The notes under the pieces were generated by a model. It was not told the DNA's origin, did no database searches, and saw only the letters and a list, made by a program, of their open reading frames with translations. A DNA stretch of 39,338 nucleotides from Streptosporangiales bacterium (GTDB lineage: Bacteria > Actinomycetota > Actinomycetes > Streptosporangiales > WHSR01), in the NCBI GenBank assembly GCA_009379995.1, contig WHSR01000053.1:1-39338 (forward strand), written 5' to 3'. Below are positions 6,972 to 14,488 of this stretch, one piece after another. Position numbers and translations under genes: made by a program. The stretch's first letter is position 1. Each line of letters begins with the position of its first letter.

Positions 6972-7946
6972 TCATCCGGCCAGTTGCGCGAAGGTGCGCC
7001 GGTAGGCCAGCGGGGCGACCCCGATCGTCGCCTTCAGGTGTTGCCGCAGCGAGGCAGCGGAGCCCAGCCCGGACTCGGCGGCGACGCGGTCGATGGGCAG
7101 GTTGGTGCTCTCCAGGAGATGCCGGGCGTGCTGCACCCGGTGCTGGGTCAGCCAGGCGCGGGGCGTGAGACCGGTCTCCGCCCGGAACCTCCGGCTGAAC
7201 GTACGTACGCTCATCCGGGCGTGTGCGGCCAGTACGGCGAGGTCCAGCGGCTCGGCCAGCCGCCGCAGCGCCCAGGCGCGGGTGGCCGCGGTGCTGCCCT
7301 CTCCGCCGTCCGGCACCGGCCGGTCGATGAACTGCGACTGCCCGCCGTCACGCCACGGCGGCACCACGCAGAACCGGGCGACCCGATTGGCCACCTCGCT
7401 GCCGTGGTCCGTGCGCAGTATGTGCAGGCAGAGGTCGAGGCCGGCGGCGAGGCCCGCCGAGGTCAGGACGTCGCCGTCGTCGACGAACAGCACGTCTTCG
7501 TCCAGGTCGACCTTGGGGTAGAGCCGACGGAAGGTCTTGGCGTACGCCCAGTGCGTTGTGGCCCGCCGCCCGTCGAGCAGGCCGGCCGCGGCGAGGACGA
7601 ACGCGCCGGTGCAGATCGACACCACCCGGGCGTGCGCGGGGATCATGGACAGCGCCTCGGCCACCGGGCCGGGCAGCGTGCCGTGGCGGCGGGGTTCCTC
7701 GAGGCGGGTGCCCGGCACGATCACCGTGCCGGCGTCGGCGAGCGCTTCGGGCCCGTGGTCCAGCACGGCCGTGTAGCCGGCGCCGATGCGTACCGGGCGA
7801 TCGTCGGCGCCGCAGATCCGCACGTCGTAGAGCTGGCTCCCGTTCCGGGACGCGGTGCCGAAGATCTGGGGTGGGATCTGCATGTCGTAGCCGACCGTCC
7901 CGTCGAGGGCGAGGACGACTACCCGGTGCAGCGGCTCGAACGACAT
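6972..7946 (-). CDS. GlxA-type AraC-family regulator with DJ-1/PfpI domain
   Basis: A protein of 324 residues. Residues ~7-175 form a DJ-1/PfpI amidotransferase-like domain with a nucleophile-elbow cysteine in V-S-I-C-T-G-A-F-V-L (Cys112) and a following T-T-H-W-A-Y. Residues ~225-320 are a double helix-turn-helix AraC domain: L-A-A-H-A-R-M-S-V-R-T-F-S-R-R-F, G-L-T-P-R-A-W-L, and I-D-R-V-A-A-E-S-G-L-G-S-A-A-S-L-R-Q-H. Such GlxA-like proteins are transcription activators that sense small molecules; the Cys domain is generally not shown to be enzymatic. The start at 7946 overlaps the divergent promoter region of the MFS gene. A direct repeat just upstream (7950-7964) could be its site. Confidence 0.9.
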   Translation of the reverse strand: MSFEPLHRVVVLALDGTVGYDMQIPPQIFGTASRNGSQLYDVRICGADDRPVRIGAGYTAVLDHGPEALADAGTVIVPGTRLEEPRRHGTLPGPVAEALSMIPAHARVVSICTGAFVLAAAGLLDGRRATTHWAYAKTFRRLYPKVDLDEDVLFVDDGDVLTSAGLAAGLDLCLHILRTDHGSEVANRVARFCVVPPWRDGGQSQFIDRPVPDGGEGSTAATRAWALRRLAEPLDLAVLAAHARMSVRTFSRRFRAETGLTPRAWLTQHRVQHARHLLESTNLPIDRVAAESGLGSAASLRQHLKATIGVAPLAYRRTFAQLAG

Positions 7947-7949
7947 GGC

Positions 7950-7964
7950 CAGATTCTTTCAGAT
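7950..7964. promoter_or_regulatory. Direct repeat CAGAT-n5-CAGAT between glxA-like and MFS genes
   Basis: Two CAGAT copies start exactly 10 bases apart (7950 and 7960), about one helical turn, which is the arrangement AraC-family proteins often use. The repeat sits in the divergent control region immediately before the regulator's start. It is short and could be chance. Confidence 0.3.
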
Positions 7965-8037
7965 ATTGGCGGAACGGCCACTCGTGCGAATGGATCTTGC
8001 CGGCGATGCTTGCGATGTGGTCCTGACCGAGAACCGC

Positions 8038-9342
8038 ATGCAGCGTCGCCCCGTCCGTGTGCACTGGGCCTGGTGGGTCGCGCTGGCCAGCTTCGTTGCG
8101 CTGGTCGGCGCGGCCGGCTTCCGCGCGACGCCGGGCGTGCTCATCGATCCGCTGCACGAGGAGTTCGGCTGGTCACGCGGCACGATCTCGGCGGCGGTCT
8201 CCATCAACCTGATCCTGTACGGGCTGATCTCGCCGTTCGCCGCGGCGCTGATGGAACGGCTCGGCATGCGCCGGGTGGTGTCCGGGGCGCTGGTACTGGT
8301 GGCGTGCGGCAGCGGGCTCACCGTCTTCATGAGGGCCAGCTGGCAGCTGATGCTGTGCTGGGGGTTTCTGGTGGGCGTCGGCACCGGCTCGATGGCCCTC
8401 GCCTTCGTCGCGACCGTCACCAGCCGCTGGTTCGTGCGGCACCGCGGCCTGGTCAGCGGGATCCTGACGGCGGCGCAGGCGACCGGGCAGCTGATCTTCC
8501 TGCCGGCCATGGCCGCGCTCGCCACCAGCCACGGGTGGCGCGCCGCGTCGCTGCTGGTGGCGGGCGGCGCGTTGCTGGTGGTGCCGATCGTCCTTCTGCT
8601 GCTCCGCGACAACCCGCGCGACGTGGGGACCACTGCCTACGGCACGGCACTGCGGGACGTCGCGGAGGCCGAGGAGACCGAGAAGGCCGTGGCGGCCTCC
8701 AGGACCGGGAGCGCCGCCCGCGCCCTTCAGGTGCTCCGGCAGGCGTCGCGGACGCCGACGTTCTGGCTGCTGGCCGGCGGCTTCGCCATCTGTGGGGCGT
8801 CCACCAACGGCCTGATCGGCACCCATTTCGTGCCGGCCGCGCACCAGCACGGCATGCCCTATACCGTCGCTGCTGGGCTGCTCGCGGTGGTCGGCGTGTT
8901 CGACGTGGTCGGGACCGTCCTCTCCGGCTGGCTCACCGACCGGGTCGATCCCCGGCTGCTGCTCGGTGGGTACTACCTGCTCCGCGGCGCGTCGTTGCTG
9001 CTGCTCCCGCAGCTCTTCGCGCCGAGCGTCGAACCACCGATAGCGGCGTTCGTCGTGTTCTACGGGCTGGACTGGGTGGCAACCGTGCCGCCGACGGTGG
9101 CCCTGTGCCGGGACCGGTTCGGGCTCCGCGGGCCGATCGTGTTCGGCTGGGTCTTCGCCTCGCACCAGGTCGGCGCGGCGTTCGCGGCGTTCGGCGGCGG
9201 GCTGATCCGCGACCAGCTCGGCACGTACGACCTCGCCTGGTACGTCGCGGGCGGGCTGTGCGTGATCGCCACCGCGATGTCGCTGCGGATCCGTCCCGCC
9301 GCGGCTCCGCGGGACCGGATCGAGGCCGCTCGGGAGGCGTGA
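8038..9342 (+). CDS. MFS transporter (monocarboxylate/oxalate-formate type)
   Basis: A protein of 434 residues from ATG 8038; in-frame starts at 7990 and 7945 would lengthen the hydrophilic N-terminus. I prefer 8038 because it places M-Q-R-R-P-V-R-V just ahead of the first membrane helix W-A-W-W-V-A-L-A-S-F. Twelve hydrophobic segments fall in two halves separated by a hydrophilic loop around residues 200-235. The first cytoplasmic loop carries the MFS signature as M-E-R-L-G-M-R-R, and the first extracellular loop the F-G-W-S-R-G-T-I-S-A-A-V motif of the monocarboxylate/oxalate-formate branch. It is a secondary transporter in the cytoplasmic membrane, perhaps importing a carboxylate. It is divergent from the GlxA-type regulator and ends at a strong terminator. 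Confidence 0.88.
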   Translation: MQRRPVRVHWAWWVALASFVALVGAAGFRATPGVLIDPLHEEFGWSRGTISAAVSINLILYGLISPFAAALMERLGMRRVVSGALVLVACGSGLTVFMRASWQLMLCWGFLVGVGTGSMALAFVATVTSRWFVRHRGLVSGILTAAQATGQLIFLPAMAALATSHGWRAASLLVAGGALLVVPIVLLLLRDNPRDVGTTAYGTALRDVAEAEETEKAVAASRTGSAARALQVLRQASRTPTFWLLAGGFAICGASTNGLIGTHFVPAAHQHGMPYTVAAGLLAVVGVFDVVGTVLSGWLTDRVDPRLLLGGYYLLRGASLLLLPQLFAPSVEPPIAAFVVFYGLDWVATVPPTVALCRDRFGLRGPIVFGWVFASHQVGAAFAAFGGGLIRDQLGTYDLAWYVAGGLCVIATAMSLRIRPAAAPRDRIEAAREA

Positions 9343-9352
9343 TGACATGCGT

Positions 9353-9390
9353 GGGGGCGGTGGCGTCCGGGTAAGGACACCACCGCCCCC
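9353..9390. terminator. Bidirectional terminator hairpin
   Basis: The left arm at 9353-9368 (GGGGGCGGTGGCGTCC) pairs with 9375-9390 (GGACACCACCGCCCCC) through 16 positions with a single mismatch and a six-base loop. It lies between the convergent MFS and peptidoglycan-binding genes and can serve both. No T-tract is needed in high-GC actinomycetes. Confidence 0.85.
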
Positions 9391-9407
9391 TGGGCCCCCG
9401 CGGATGG

Positions 9408-9998
9408 TCAGGCGGAGGTGGCGACGAGCGCCTTGAAGGTCAGCGGGCCGACGTCGCCGTCCGGCTCCAGGCCGTGGTCGCTCTGGAACGACTTAACCGC
9501 GTTACGGGTGTTCGTACCGAAGACGCCGTCCTCGGCGATGTTGGCGCCGTGCTTGTTCAGCAGCACCTGGACGGCGGTGACGTGCTCGGCGTTGTTTCCG
9601 TGGTCACCGTCGATGGGCCGGTTCTCCAGCTCGGAGCTGAAGTTGTCCCAGGTGGCGCCGTCGAGCTTGCCGGTCTGCGGCACGTTGCGCCAGCCCTGGA
9701 AGGACAGCAGGGCCTGCTCGGTGACCCCGTCGAAGACACCGTTGGTAGGTACGTCGTACCGTGCCGACGCCCCGGGCTCCAGCGAGTAGCCGCGCAGCAG
9801 GTGCTGGGCGGCGCGGATGTCCTCACCCTCGTCGCCGCGCTGGTACACGGGCCAGGTCTGCTGCTGGATCTGTTGGACGACCGAGGCCGACTCCCGGGTG
9901 CCGGGGCCGTCGGCGAAGGCGACGGCGGCAGGGGCCGCGGCGAACGCGGTGGCGCCGATGGCGGCGGTGGCGACGAGCTTCCGTGTGGTCATACGCAT
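9408..9998 (-). CDS. Secreted protein with two peptidoglycan-binding (PG_binding_1) repeats
   Basis: A protein of 196 residues from ATG 9998, nine bases after a GGAGG. M-R-M-T-T-R-K-L followed by an Ala-rich hydrophobic stretch and A-V-A-F-A-D is a signal peptide with likely cleavage near residues 28-30. The mature part holds two repeats. The first has G-D-E-G-E-D-I-R-A-A-Q-H-L-L, G-V-F-D-G-V-T-E-Q-A-L-L-S-F-Q and T-G-K-L-D-G-A-T-W. The second has H-V-T-A-V-Q-V-L-L, D-G-V-F-G-T-N-T-R-N-A-V-K-S-F-Q and L-E-P-D-G-D-V-G-P-L-T. These are typical PG_binding_1 units that bind cell wall. No amidase, peptidase or lysozyme domain is attached, so it may anchor, shield or compete at the wall rather than cut. 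Two inverted half-sites lie 185-226 bases upstream. Confidence 0.9.
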   Translation of the reverse strand: MRMTTRKLVATAAIGATAFAAAPAAVAFADGPGTRESASVVQQIQQQTWPVYQRGDEGEDIRAAQHLLRGYSLEPGASARYDVPTNGVFDGVTEQALLSFQGWRNVPQTGKLDGATWDNFSSELENRPIDGDHGNNAEHVTAVQVLLNKHGANIAEDGVFGTNTRNAVKSFQSDHGLEPDGDVGPLTFKALVATSA

Positions 9999-10357
9999 TT
10001 CTTCGTACCTCCGGAAATTGCTGTTCTCGGGCAGCACGCGATGCCCCGACTGGGGTTGGATGTGTCAGGCAAGGAAAGGCGGACCCGGCTACGAGTGGGC
10101 CGGTTTCGTGCGCGCATCCGCGTGCGCCCTGGCGTCTTATGTAGCCTGCTTGTGCAGCTCAGCGCCGATGAACGATGTCCCTGTTACCCAGTAATGGCTA
10201 GTTCGACTATCGGTTCTGGGTAACGCGTGTCTCCGTTATGAGATCATCCCCGATTGGTGACGACGTACATAGACAAGACACACGAACCTGGCAATGGGTT
10301 TACCTCGGGCGGCAATATGACTTGGCACATCCGCGAGCGCCAGTCACGAGTCGGCGC
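9999..10357. other. Upstream region of the wall-binding gene
   Basis: These 359 bases contain no supported gene. They hold the leader and promoter side of the secreted protein (minus strand) and a distinctive inverted repeat at 10183-10224. The final ~130 bases lie beyond the stop of the TenA-like gene and show no hairpin strong enough to call a terminator. Confidence 0.5.
10183..10224. promoter_or_regulatory. Inverted repeat GTTACCCAG ... CTGGGTAAC
   Basis: A perfect 9-base inverted repeat, GTTACCCAG (10183-10191) and CTGGGTAAC (10216-10224), with centres 33 bases (about three helical turns) apart. The left copy also contains the small palindrome TTAC-CCA-GTAA. It lies upstream of the secreted wall-binding gene on its promoter side. 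It looks like paired operator half-sites; an RNA hairpin with a 24-base loop is less likely. Confidence 0.45.
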
Positions 10358-11023
10358 TCAAAGCCCTTCGCCAAGGGCCTTCCAGAACGCCAGCTCGTAC
10401 GCGTGCATCATGTGGCCGGCGCGCAGAGCCGCCTCCGGGTCGTCCCCTGCGTCGAGCCCGGCCTGTACGACAGCGAGCGCCGCGTCCTCGAAGCCCTCGG
10501 GCGGCTCGGCGAACCACCGGAAGAACTCAACGGAGTCCGCGGTCAACCCATAGCCGGACTGCAGCGCCGCCGCCGTGGTGGCGCAGTACGAGCCCCAGAT
10601 CCGCAGGTTCGCGGCCATGGCGAGCGCTACCGCGCTGCGGGTGCCGGACAGGGCGCACCAGGCGAGGAAGTGGGGGTACGCCTGCGCGAGCGGTTTCGGC
10701 TGGTACGTGGGTAGGTCGTCCTCGGTCCAGCCGAGTGCGGCGGCGTACGGGACGAGCAGGCGCAGGGCCTGGGCCTCGCCCTTGGCGAGGTCGAGAAACA
10801 GCTCTCCGGCGGGCGGCTCGGGGAACCGGGCGGCGAGGAGCGAGAAGCTGCGTTGGTCGCTGGAGATGATGTGGTACTGCTCGCCGGCGAGCCACGTCAG
10901 CCGCTCACGCGGGACCTTGCGCTCTTTGAGCAGCTCGAGGAAGCGCGGCCGGGCCGCCAGCGGTTCGAGCTCCACGCTCAGCCGCTCCCTGAGCTCCTGT
11001 GCGGTGGGACGACGGCTGCTCAT
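10358..11023 (-). CDS. TenA/PqqC-like (haem-oxygenase fold) protein
   Basis: A protein of 221 residues from ATG 11023, eight bases after a GAGG. It is all alpha-helical, with the pattern of the TENA/THI-4/PQQC superfamily: an N-terminal helix F-L-E-L-L-K-E-R-K-V, L-T-W-L-A-G-E-Q-Y-H-I-I-S-S-D, a central helix near P-H-F-L-A-W-C-A, then L-R-I-W-G-S-Y-C and E-F-F-R-W-F-A, and a final H-M-M-H-A-Y-E-L-A-F-W-K. The Cys and Glu residues that define true thiaminase TenA cannot be placed with confidence, so thiamin salvage is not claimed. The fold also covers PqqC and unusual oxygenases. The gene is 76 bases downstream of the maleylpyruvate isomerase-like gene on the same strand and may be cotranscribed with it. 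Confidence 0.7.
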   Translation of the reverse strand: MSSRRPTAQELRERLSVELEPLAARPRFLELLKERKVPRERLTWLAGEQYHIISSDQRSFSLLAARFPEPPAGELFLDLAKGEAQALRLLVPYAAALGWTEDDLPTYQPKPLAQAYPHFLAWCALSGTRSAVALAMAANLRIWGSYCATTAAALQSGYGLTADSVEFFRWFAEPPEGFEDAALAVVQAGLDAGDDPEAALRAGHMMHAYELAFWKALGEGL

Positions 11024-11099
11024 CGTCCCATCCTCGCTCGTCCCGCCCGGGACTGGCAAAAACGGCCGACCAGGCCCGGCGGTGGACGAGGGCGGGTGA

Positions 11100-11897
11100 T
11101 CATCCGAAGCCGACCCTGTCCAGCCAGAAGTCGAGCAGCTGCGCATCGCCGAGGATCTCGATGCCCTCGCTGCGGGCGGGTCGCCGCCGGTAGACGACCA
11201 GCAGCAGGTCGGTCAGCGGGCCGCGCACCGCGACGGCGGCCTTATGGTGCGCGCGGTGCCAGACGATGGTGTCGCCGGTGAGGTCGATCACCCACTCCGC
11301 CGCCGCCTCCGGCGCGGTGTCGGTGGCGTGGAGGTGCAGGGTTCGGCCGGGGCCGAGCAGCTCGCGTTGTTCGGGGTGGACGTCGAAGATCTCCGGCAGC
11401 GAACCGAGCTCCATCCACTCGTCGAGGGCGTCGACGGCGACCTCCTCGTCGACGGTGAAGTCCGCGCCGACGGCCAAGGTCGCGTCGGCCCGGTGGATGA
11501 CCGTCTCGTGGGTGAAGCGGCGGGCCCAAAACACCGGCGTGGCCTCCCCTCGCGGGACCGGGGTCCACACCTTGGCGTCGGGTCCGGCGGCGCGCAGCGT
11601 GTCCGCCAGTTGGTTGGCGCCCTCGGCGAGCCAGGGGTCGAGCGCGGCGGGGTCCTCGTCGGTGTATCCGGACAGGTCGCGGAGCTGGTCGTCGGAGGGA
11701 GGTTGCGTCGCCCGGGTCAATACGATCGCCTCGGCCCAGCGGTGGCCGCTGCCGAGATGCCGCAGCAGCTGGCCGAGGTTCCATTCGGGGCAGGACGGCA
11801 CCCTGGCCGTCAGGTCCGCGCCCGCGATGTGGGACCTCAGCAGGTCGGTCTGCGCGACGATTTCGGCACAGTAGCGGTCGTAGGTCAGGAGGGTCAT
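11100..11897 (-). CDS. Maleylpyruvate isomerase-family (mycothiol-type, DinB-fold) protein
   Basis: A protein of 265 residues from ATG 11897. The N-terminal half is an MDMPI_N/DinB-like four-helix domain: Y-C-A-E-I-V-A-Q-T-D-L-L, V-P-S-C-P-E-W-N-L-G-Q-L-L-R-H-L-G with a metal-ligand His near 47, and F-T-H-E-T-V-I-H-R-A-D giving the E-x3-H pair (Glu131, His135). These match the metal triad of mycothiol-dependent maleylpyruvate isomerase. The C-terminal half (~150-260) is the MDMPI_C-type sterol-carrier-like domain ending with strands and L-L-D-F-W-L-D-R-V. Most relatives are of unknown substrate and are thought to use mycothiol. A 7-3-7 inverted repeat at 11931-11947 stands just upstream, which suggests its own promoter. 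Confidence 0.8.
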   Translation of the reverse strand: MTLLTYDRYCAEIVAQTDLLRSHIAGADLTARVPSCPEWNLGQLLRHLGSGHRWAEAIVLTRATQPPSDDQLRDLSGYTDEDPAALDPWLAEGANQLADTLRAAGPDAKVWTPVPRGEATPVFWARRFTHETVIHRADATLAVGADFTVDEEVAVDALDEWMELGSLPEIFDVHPEQRELLGPGRTLHLHATDTAPEAAAEWVIDLTGDTIVWHRAHHKAAVAVRGPLTDLLLVVYRRRPARSEGIEILGDAQLLDFWLDRVGFG

Positions 11898-11930
11898 GAC
11901 GCCACCGTAGACCGCGTCACTCACCTGCCC

Positions 11931-11947
11931 CCGTTGAATGTCAACGG
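11931..11947. promoter_or_regulatory. Inverted repeat upstream of the MDMPI-like gene
   Basis: CCGTTGA-ATG-TCAACGG is a perfect 7-3-7 inverted repeat 33 bases upstream of the start at 11897. Read on the minus strand it contains TTGACA, so a bound repressor would cover a possible -35 element. It could also act as a weak terminator after the acyl-CoA dehydrogenase gene. Confidence 0.4.
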
Positions 11948-11980
11948 CCCTGGCGCTATAGCAGGCCGGCGTCCTCGGCC

Positions 11981-13177
11981 CTACTCCCGAAGCTTGTATT
12001 CCTCGAGCAGCCGGCGTCCGATGATCATCTTCTGTATGTCGGTGGTGCCCTCGCCGATGAGCAGCATCGGCGCGTCCCGGTACAGCCGCTCGATCTCGTA
12101 CTCCTTCGAGTACCCGTACCCGCCGTGTATCCGGAACGCGTCCTCGACTACCTCCTTGCAGTACTCGCTGGCGAGCTGCTTCGCCATGCCCGCCTCGAGG
12201 TCGTTGCGCTCGCCCGAGTCCTTCATCCGCGCCGCCTTCACCATCATCTGGTGGGCGGCCTCCACCTTGGTGCCCATCTCGGCGAGCCGGAACAGCACCG
12301 CCTCGTGCCGCGCGATCGGCTGCCCGAACGCGCGGCGCTGCTGGGCGTACGCGGCCGCGAGCTCGAACGCCCGCAGCGCCACCCCGCACCCGCGCGCCGC
12401 CACGTTGACCCGGCCCACCTCGATGCCGTCCATCATCTGGTAGAAGCCCCGGCCGGGCTCGCCGCCGAGCGGGCTGGACGCCGGCAGGCGGTAGCCGTCG
12501 AAGACGAGCTCGGTGGTGTCGACGCCCTTGTAGCCCAGCTTCTCGATCTTGCCGGGGACGGTGAGGCCGGTCGCCACCTCGCCGTACCCGGGCTCCTTGT
12601 CCACCAGCAGCGTCGTCATGCCCCGGTGCGGCGGGTCGGCGGCCGGGTCCGTCTTCACCAGGACCGCGACGAGGTTCGCCGTACCGCCGTTGGTGAGCCA
12701 CATCTTCTGCCCGTCGACGACGTAGTCGTTCCTGGAGCGGACCGCCCGCGTGGTGATCGCCGCGACGTCCGACCCGCAGCCCGGCTCGGACATGGAGAAC
12801 GCGGCGGTGACCTCGCCGGCGGCCATCCGCGGCAGGTAGTGCCGCCGCTGCTCCTCGGTGCCGTGCCGCTCGATCATGTACGCGACGATGAAGTGGGTGT
12901 TGATGATCCCGGACAGGCTCATCCAGCCCCGGGAGAGCTCCTCGACCGCGAGCGCGTACGTGAGCAGCGACTCGCCGAGCCCGCCGTACTCCTCGGGGAT
13001 CGTGAGGCCGAACAGCCCCATGTCCTTCATGTCCTTGACGATGTGCGTCGGGTACTCGTCGGCGCGCTCCAGGCCCGCCGCCGCGGGGATGATCTCCGCG
13101 TCCACGTACTCGCGGACGGTACGTACGATCTCCCGCTGTACCTCTGTGAGCCCCTCGGTCTGGGCCAATCGCCCCAT
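11981..13177 (-). CDS. Acyl-CoA dehydrogenase
   Basis: A protein of 398 residues, full length for a soluble FAD acyl-CoA dehydrogenase. The N-terminal helical domain includes I-P-E-E-Y-G-G-L-G; the middle domain A-F-S-M-S-E-P-G-C-G-S-D and K-M-W-L-T-N-G-G, the FAD and substrate contacts; the C-terminal domain includes R-R-A-F-G-Q-P-I, I-H-G-G-Y-G-Y-S-K-E-Y and G-E-G-T-T-D-I-Q. Glu376 in the last motif occupies the catalytic-base position of short/medium-chain members. It makes a trans-2-enoyl-CoA and passes electrons to ETF. ATG 13177 follows an AGGAG site and starts 14 bases after the CoA transferase stop, so the two form an operon. A branched or dicarboxylic acyl-CoA is a plausible substrate given that partner, but this is inference. 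Confidence 0.92.
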   Translation of the reverse strand: MGRLAQTEGLTEVQREIVRTVREYVDAEIIPAAAGLERADEYPTHIVKDMKDMGLFGLTIPEEYGGLGESLLTYALAVEELSRGWMSLSGIINTHFIVAYMIERHGTEEQRRHYLPRMAAGEVTAAFSMSEPGCGSDVAAITTRAVRSRNDYVVDGQKMWLTNGGTANLVAVLVKTDPAADPPHRGMTTLLVDKEPGYGEVATGLTVPGKIEKLGYKGVDTTELVFDGYRLPASSPLGGEPGRGFYQMMDGIEVGRVNVAARGCGVALRAFELAAAYAQQRRAFGQPIARHEAVLFRLAEMGTKVEAAHQMMVKAARMKDSGERNDLEAGMAKQLASEYCKEVVEDAFRIHGGYGYSKEYEIERLYRDAPMLLIGEGTTDIQKMIIGRRLLEEYKLRE

Positions 13178-13191
13178 GGGTCAGCTCCTGT

Positions 13192-14436
13192 TCAGCCTTC
13201 GATGACGCCGTCGTGCCGCAAACCGGCTATTTCCGCCGGTTCGAGTGCCAACACGTCGCGGAGAACCTGCTCGGTGTGCTCGCCCAGCACGGGAGCGCGG
13301 GCGACGGTGGCCTCGGACCCGGCGAAGGCGAGGGGACTACCCGGCGCCAGGTGCCGTCCCACGCCCGGCTGGTCGATCTCCTCGACCATCGGGTTCGCCA
13401 GCAGCTCGGACCGGCCGGGGCCGACGACGTCGGCGAACTCGCGGTAGCGGGACCACGGCAGCGACGTCCCGCCGAGCACCCGCTCCACCTCCACCAGCTC
13501 CCGGTCGTCGAACCACCGCTGCAGCAACCCGGCGATCACCTCCCGGAACCGAAAGCGGTCGTCGTCGGTCGAGAAGTCGGCGCCCAGGGCCTTCTCCACC
13601 TCGGCCATCACCCCGGTCAGGCCGGTGACCTCGAGGAGCTCCCGCCAATGGCGGGTGGTCAGCGGGACGACCATGACGTGTCGGCCGTCGCCGGTGGTGA
13701 AGTCACGCCCGAACGCGCCGTACAGGTAGTTTCCGTCGCGGGCCCGACGCTCCCCGTTGACCTCGGCCTCGGCAAGGAAGCCCAGGTTCCCGGCCAGGGC
13801 GAGGGCGACGTCCTGGAGCGCGATGCTGACCTGCTGGCCCTGGCCGGTGGCTCGGCGTGTCCGTTCCGCCGCGAGGAGGCCGAGCGCCGAGTACAGCCCG
13901 CAGGCGACGTCGAAGGCCGGCAGGACGTGGTTGACCGGACCGGCCTGCTCCCTCGGGCCGGTCACCAGCGGAAACCCCACCGCCGCGTTCACCGTGTAGT
14001 CGATCGCCGCCCTACCGTCCCGATGGCCCCGTACCTGGAGGGAGATCAGGTCGGGACGGCGGCGGCGCATCGACTCGTGATCCAGCCAGGGGCGCCCCAC
14101 CGCGTTGGTGAGCAGGATGCCCCCGTCCGGGCCGGAACGCTCGACCAGGCCGGCCACCAGATCCTGGCCCCGTTCAGAGCGGAAGTCGACGACCACCGAC
14201 CGCTTGCCCTTGTTGAGGCCGGACCAGTACAGGCTGGTTCCCGACGGGGCGAGCGGCCAGCGCCGGGTGTCCGGCGCGCCGCCCAGCGGGTCGACGCGGA
14301 TGACCTCGGCCCCGAGCTGGGCGAGGGTCATCCCGCCGAGCGGAGCCGCCACGTACGTCGAAACCTCGACTATGCGTAGCCCGGCGAGCGGACCGGCCGC
14401 CGCGCGAGCGTTGGACGCACGCTCCGAATCGGTCAC
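13192..14436 (-). CDS. CaiB/BaiF family III CoA transferase, 2-methylfumaryl-CoA isomerase-like
   Basis: A protein of 414 residues from GTG 14436 behind a GGGGG-rich ribosome site. It has the family III N-terminus G-L-R-I-V-E-V-S-T-Y-V-A-A-P-L-G-G, the L-N-K-G-K-R-S-V-V-V-D motif, and the catalytic aspartate in A-I-D-Y-T-V-N (Asp146). The stretches R-D-G-x-x-x-x-D-Y-T-V-N, V-N-H-V-L-P-A-F-D, G-N-Y-L-Y-G-A-F-G-R-D-F and P-G-V-G-R-H-L-A-P-G-S-P agree closely with what I remember of Chloroflexus mesaconyl-C1-CoA:C4-CoA transferase (Mct, 2-methylfumaryl-CoA isomerase), more than with formyl-CoA or carnitine CoA transferases. That enzyme moves CoA within mesaconate in the 3-hydroxypropionate bicycle. 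Here no other bicycle gene is present, so a role in C5 dicarboxylate or branched-acid breakdown is more likely. It is the first gene of an operon with the acyl-CoA dehydrogenase. Confidence 0.8.
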   Translation of the reverse strand: MTDSERASNARAAAGPLAGLRIVEVSTYVAAPLGGMTLAQLGAEVIRVDPLGGAPDTRRWPLAPSGTSLYWSGLNKGKRSVVVDFRSERGQDLVAGLVERSGPDGGILLTNAVGRPWLDHESMRRRRPDLISLQVRGHRDGRAAIDYTVNAAVGFPLVTGPREQAGPVNHVLPAFDVACGLYSALGLLAAERTRRATGQGQQVSIALQDVALALAGNLGFLAEAEVNGERRARDGNYLYGAFGRDFTTGDGRHVMVVPLTTRHWRELLEVTGLTGVMAEVEKALGADFSTDDDRFRFREVIAGLLQRWFDDRELVEVERVLGGTSLPWSRYREFADVVGPGRSELLANPMVEEIDQPGVGRHLAPGSPLAFAGSEATVARAPVLGEHTEQVLRDVLALEPAEIAGLRHDGVIEG

Positions 14437-14488
14437 CTCGACCCCCTTTCTCCGTGCTCCAGCACCGTAGCCCTTGCCGGGCACCCCT

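Noticed and set aside
5643..9374. A 1243-codon open plus-strand frame across the monooxygenase, regulator and MFS genes
   Set aside because: It is antisense or out of frame to three well-supported genes and its composition (Arg, Gly, Pro, His) is that of a high-GC shadow frame.
11898..12701. N-terminal extension of the maleylpyruvate isomerase-like frame over the acyl-CoA dehydrogenase gene
   Set aside because: The extension is the dehydrogenase read in another frame; the ATG at 11897 fits the family N-terminus.
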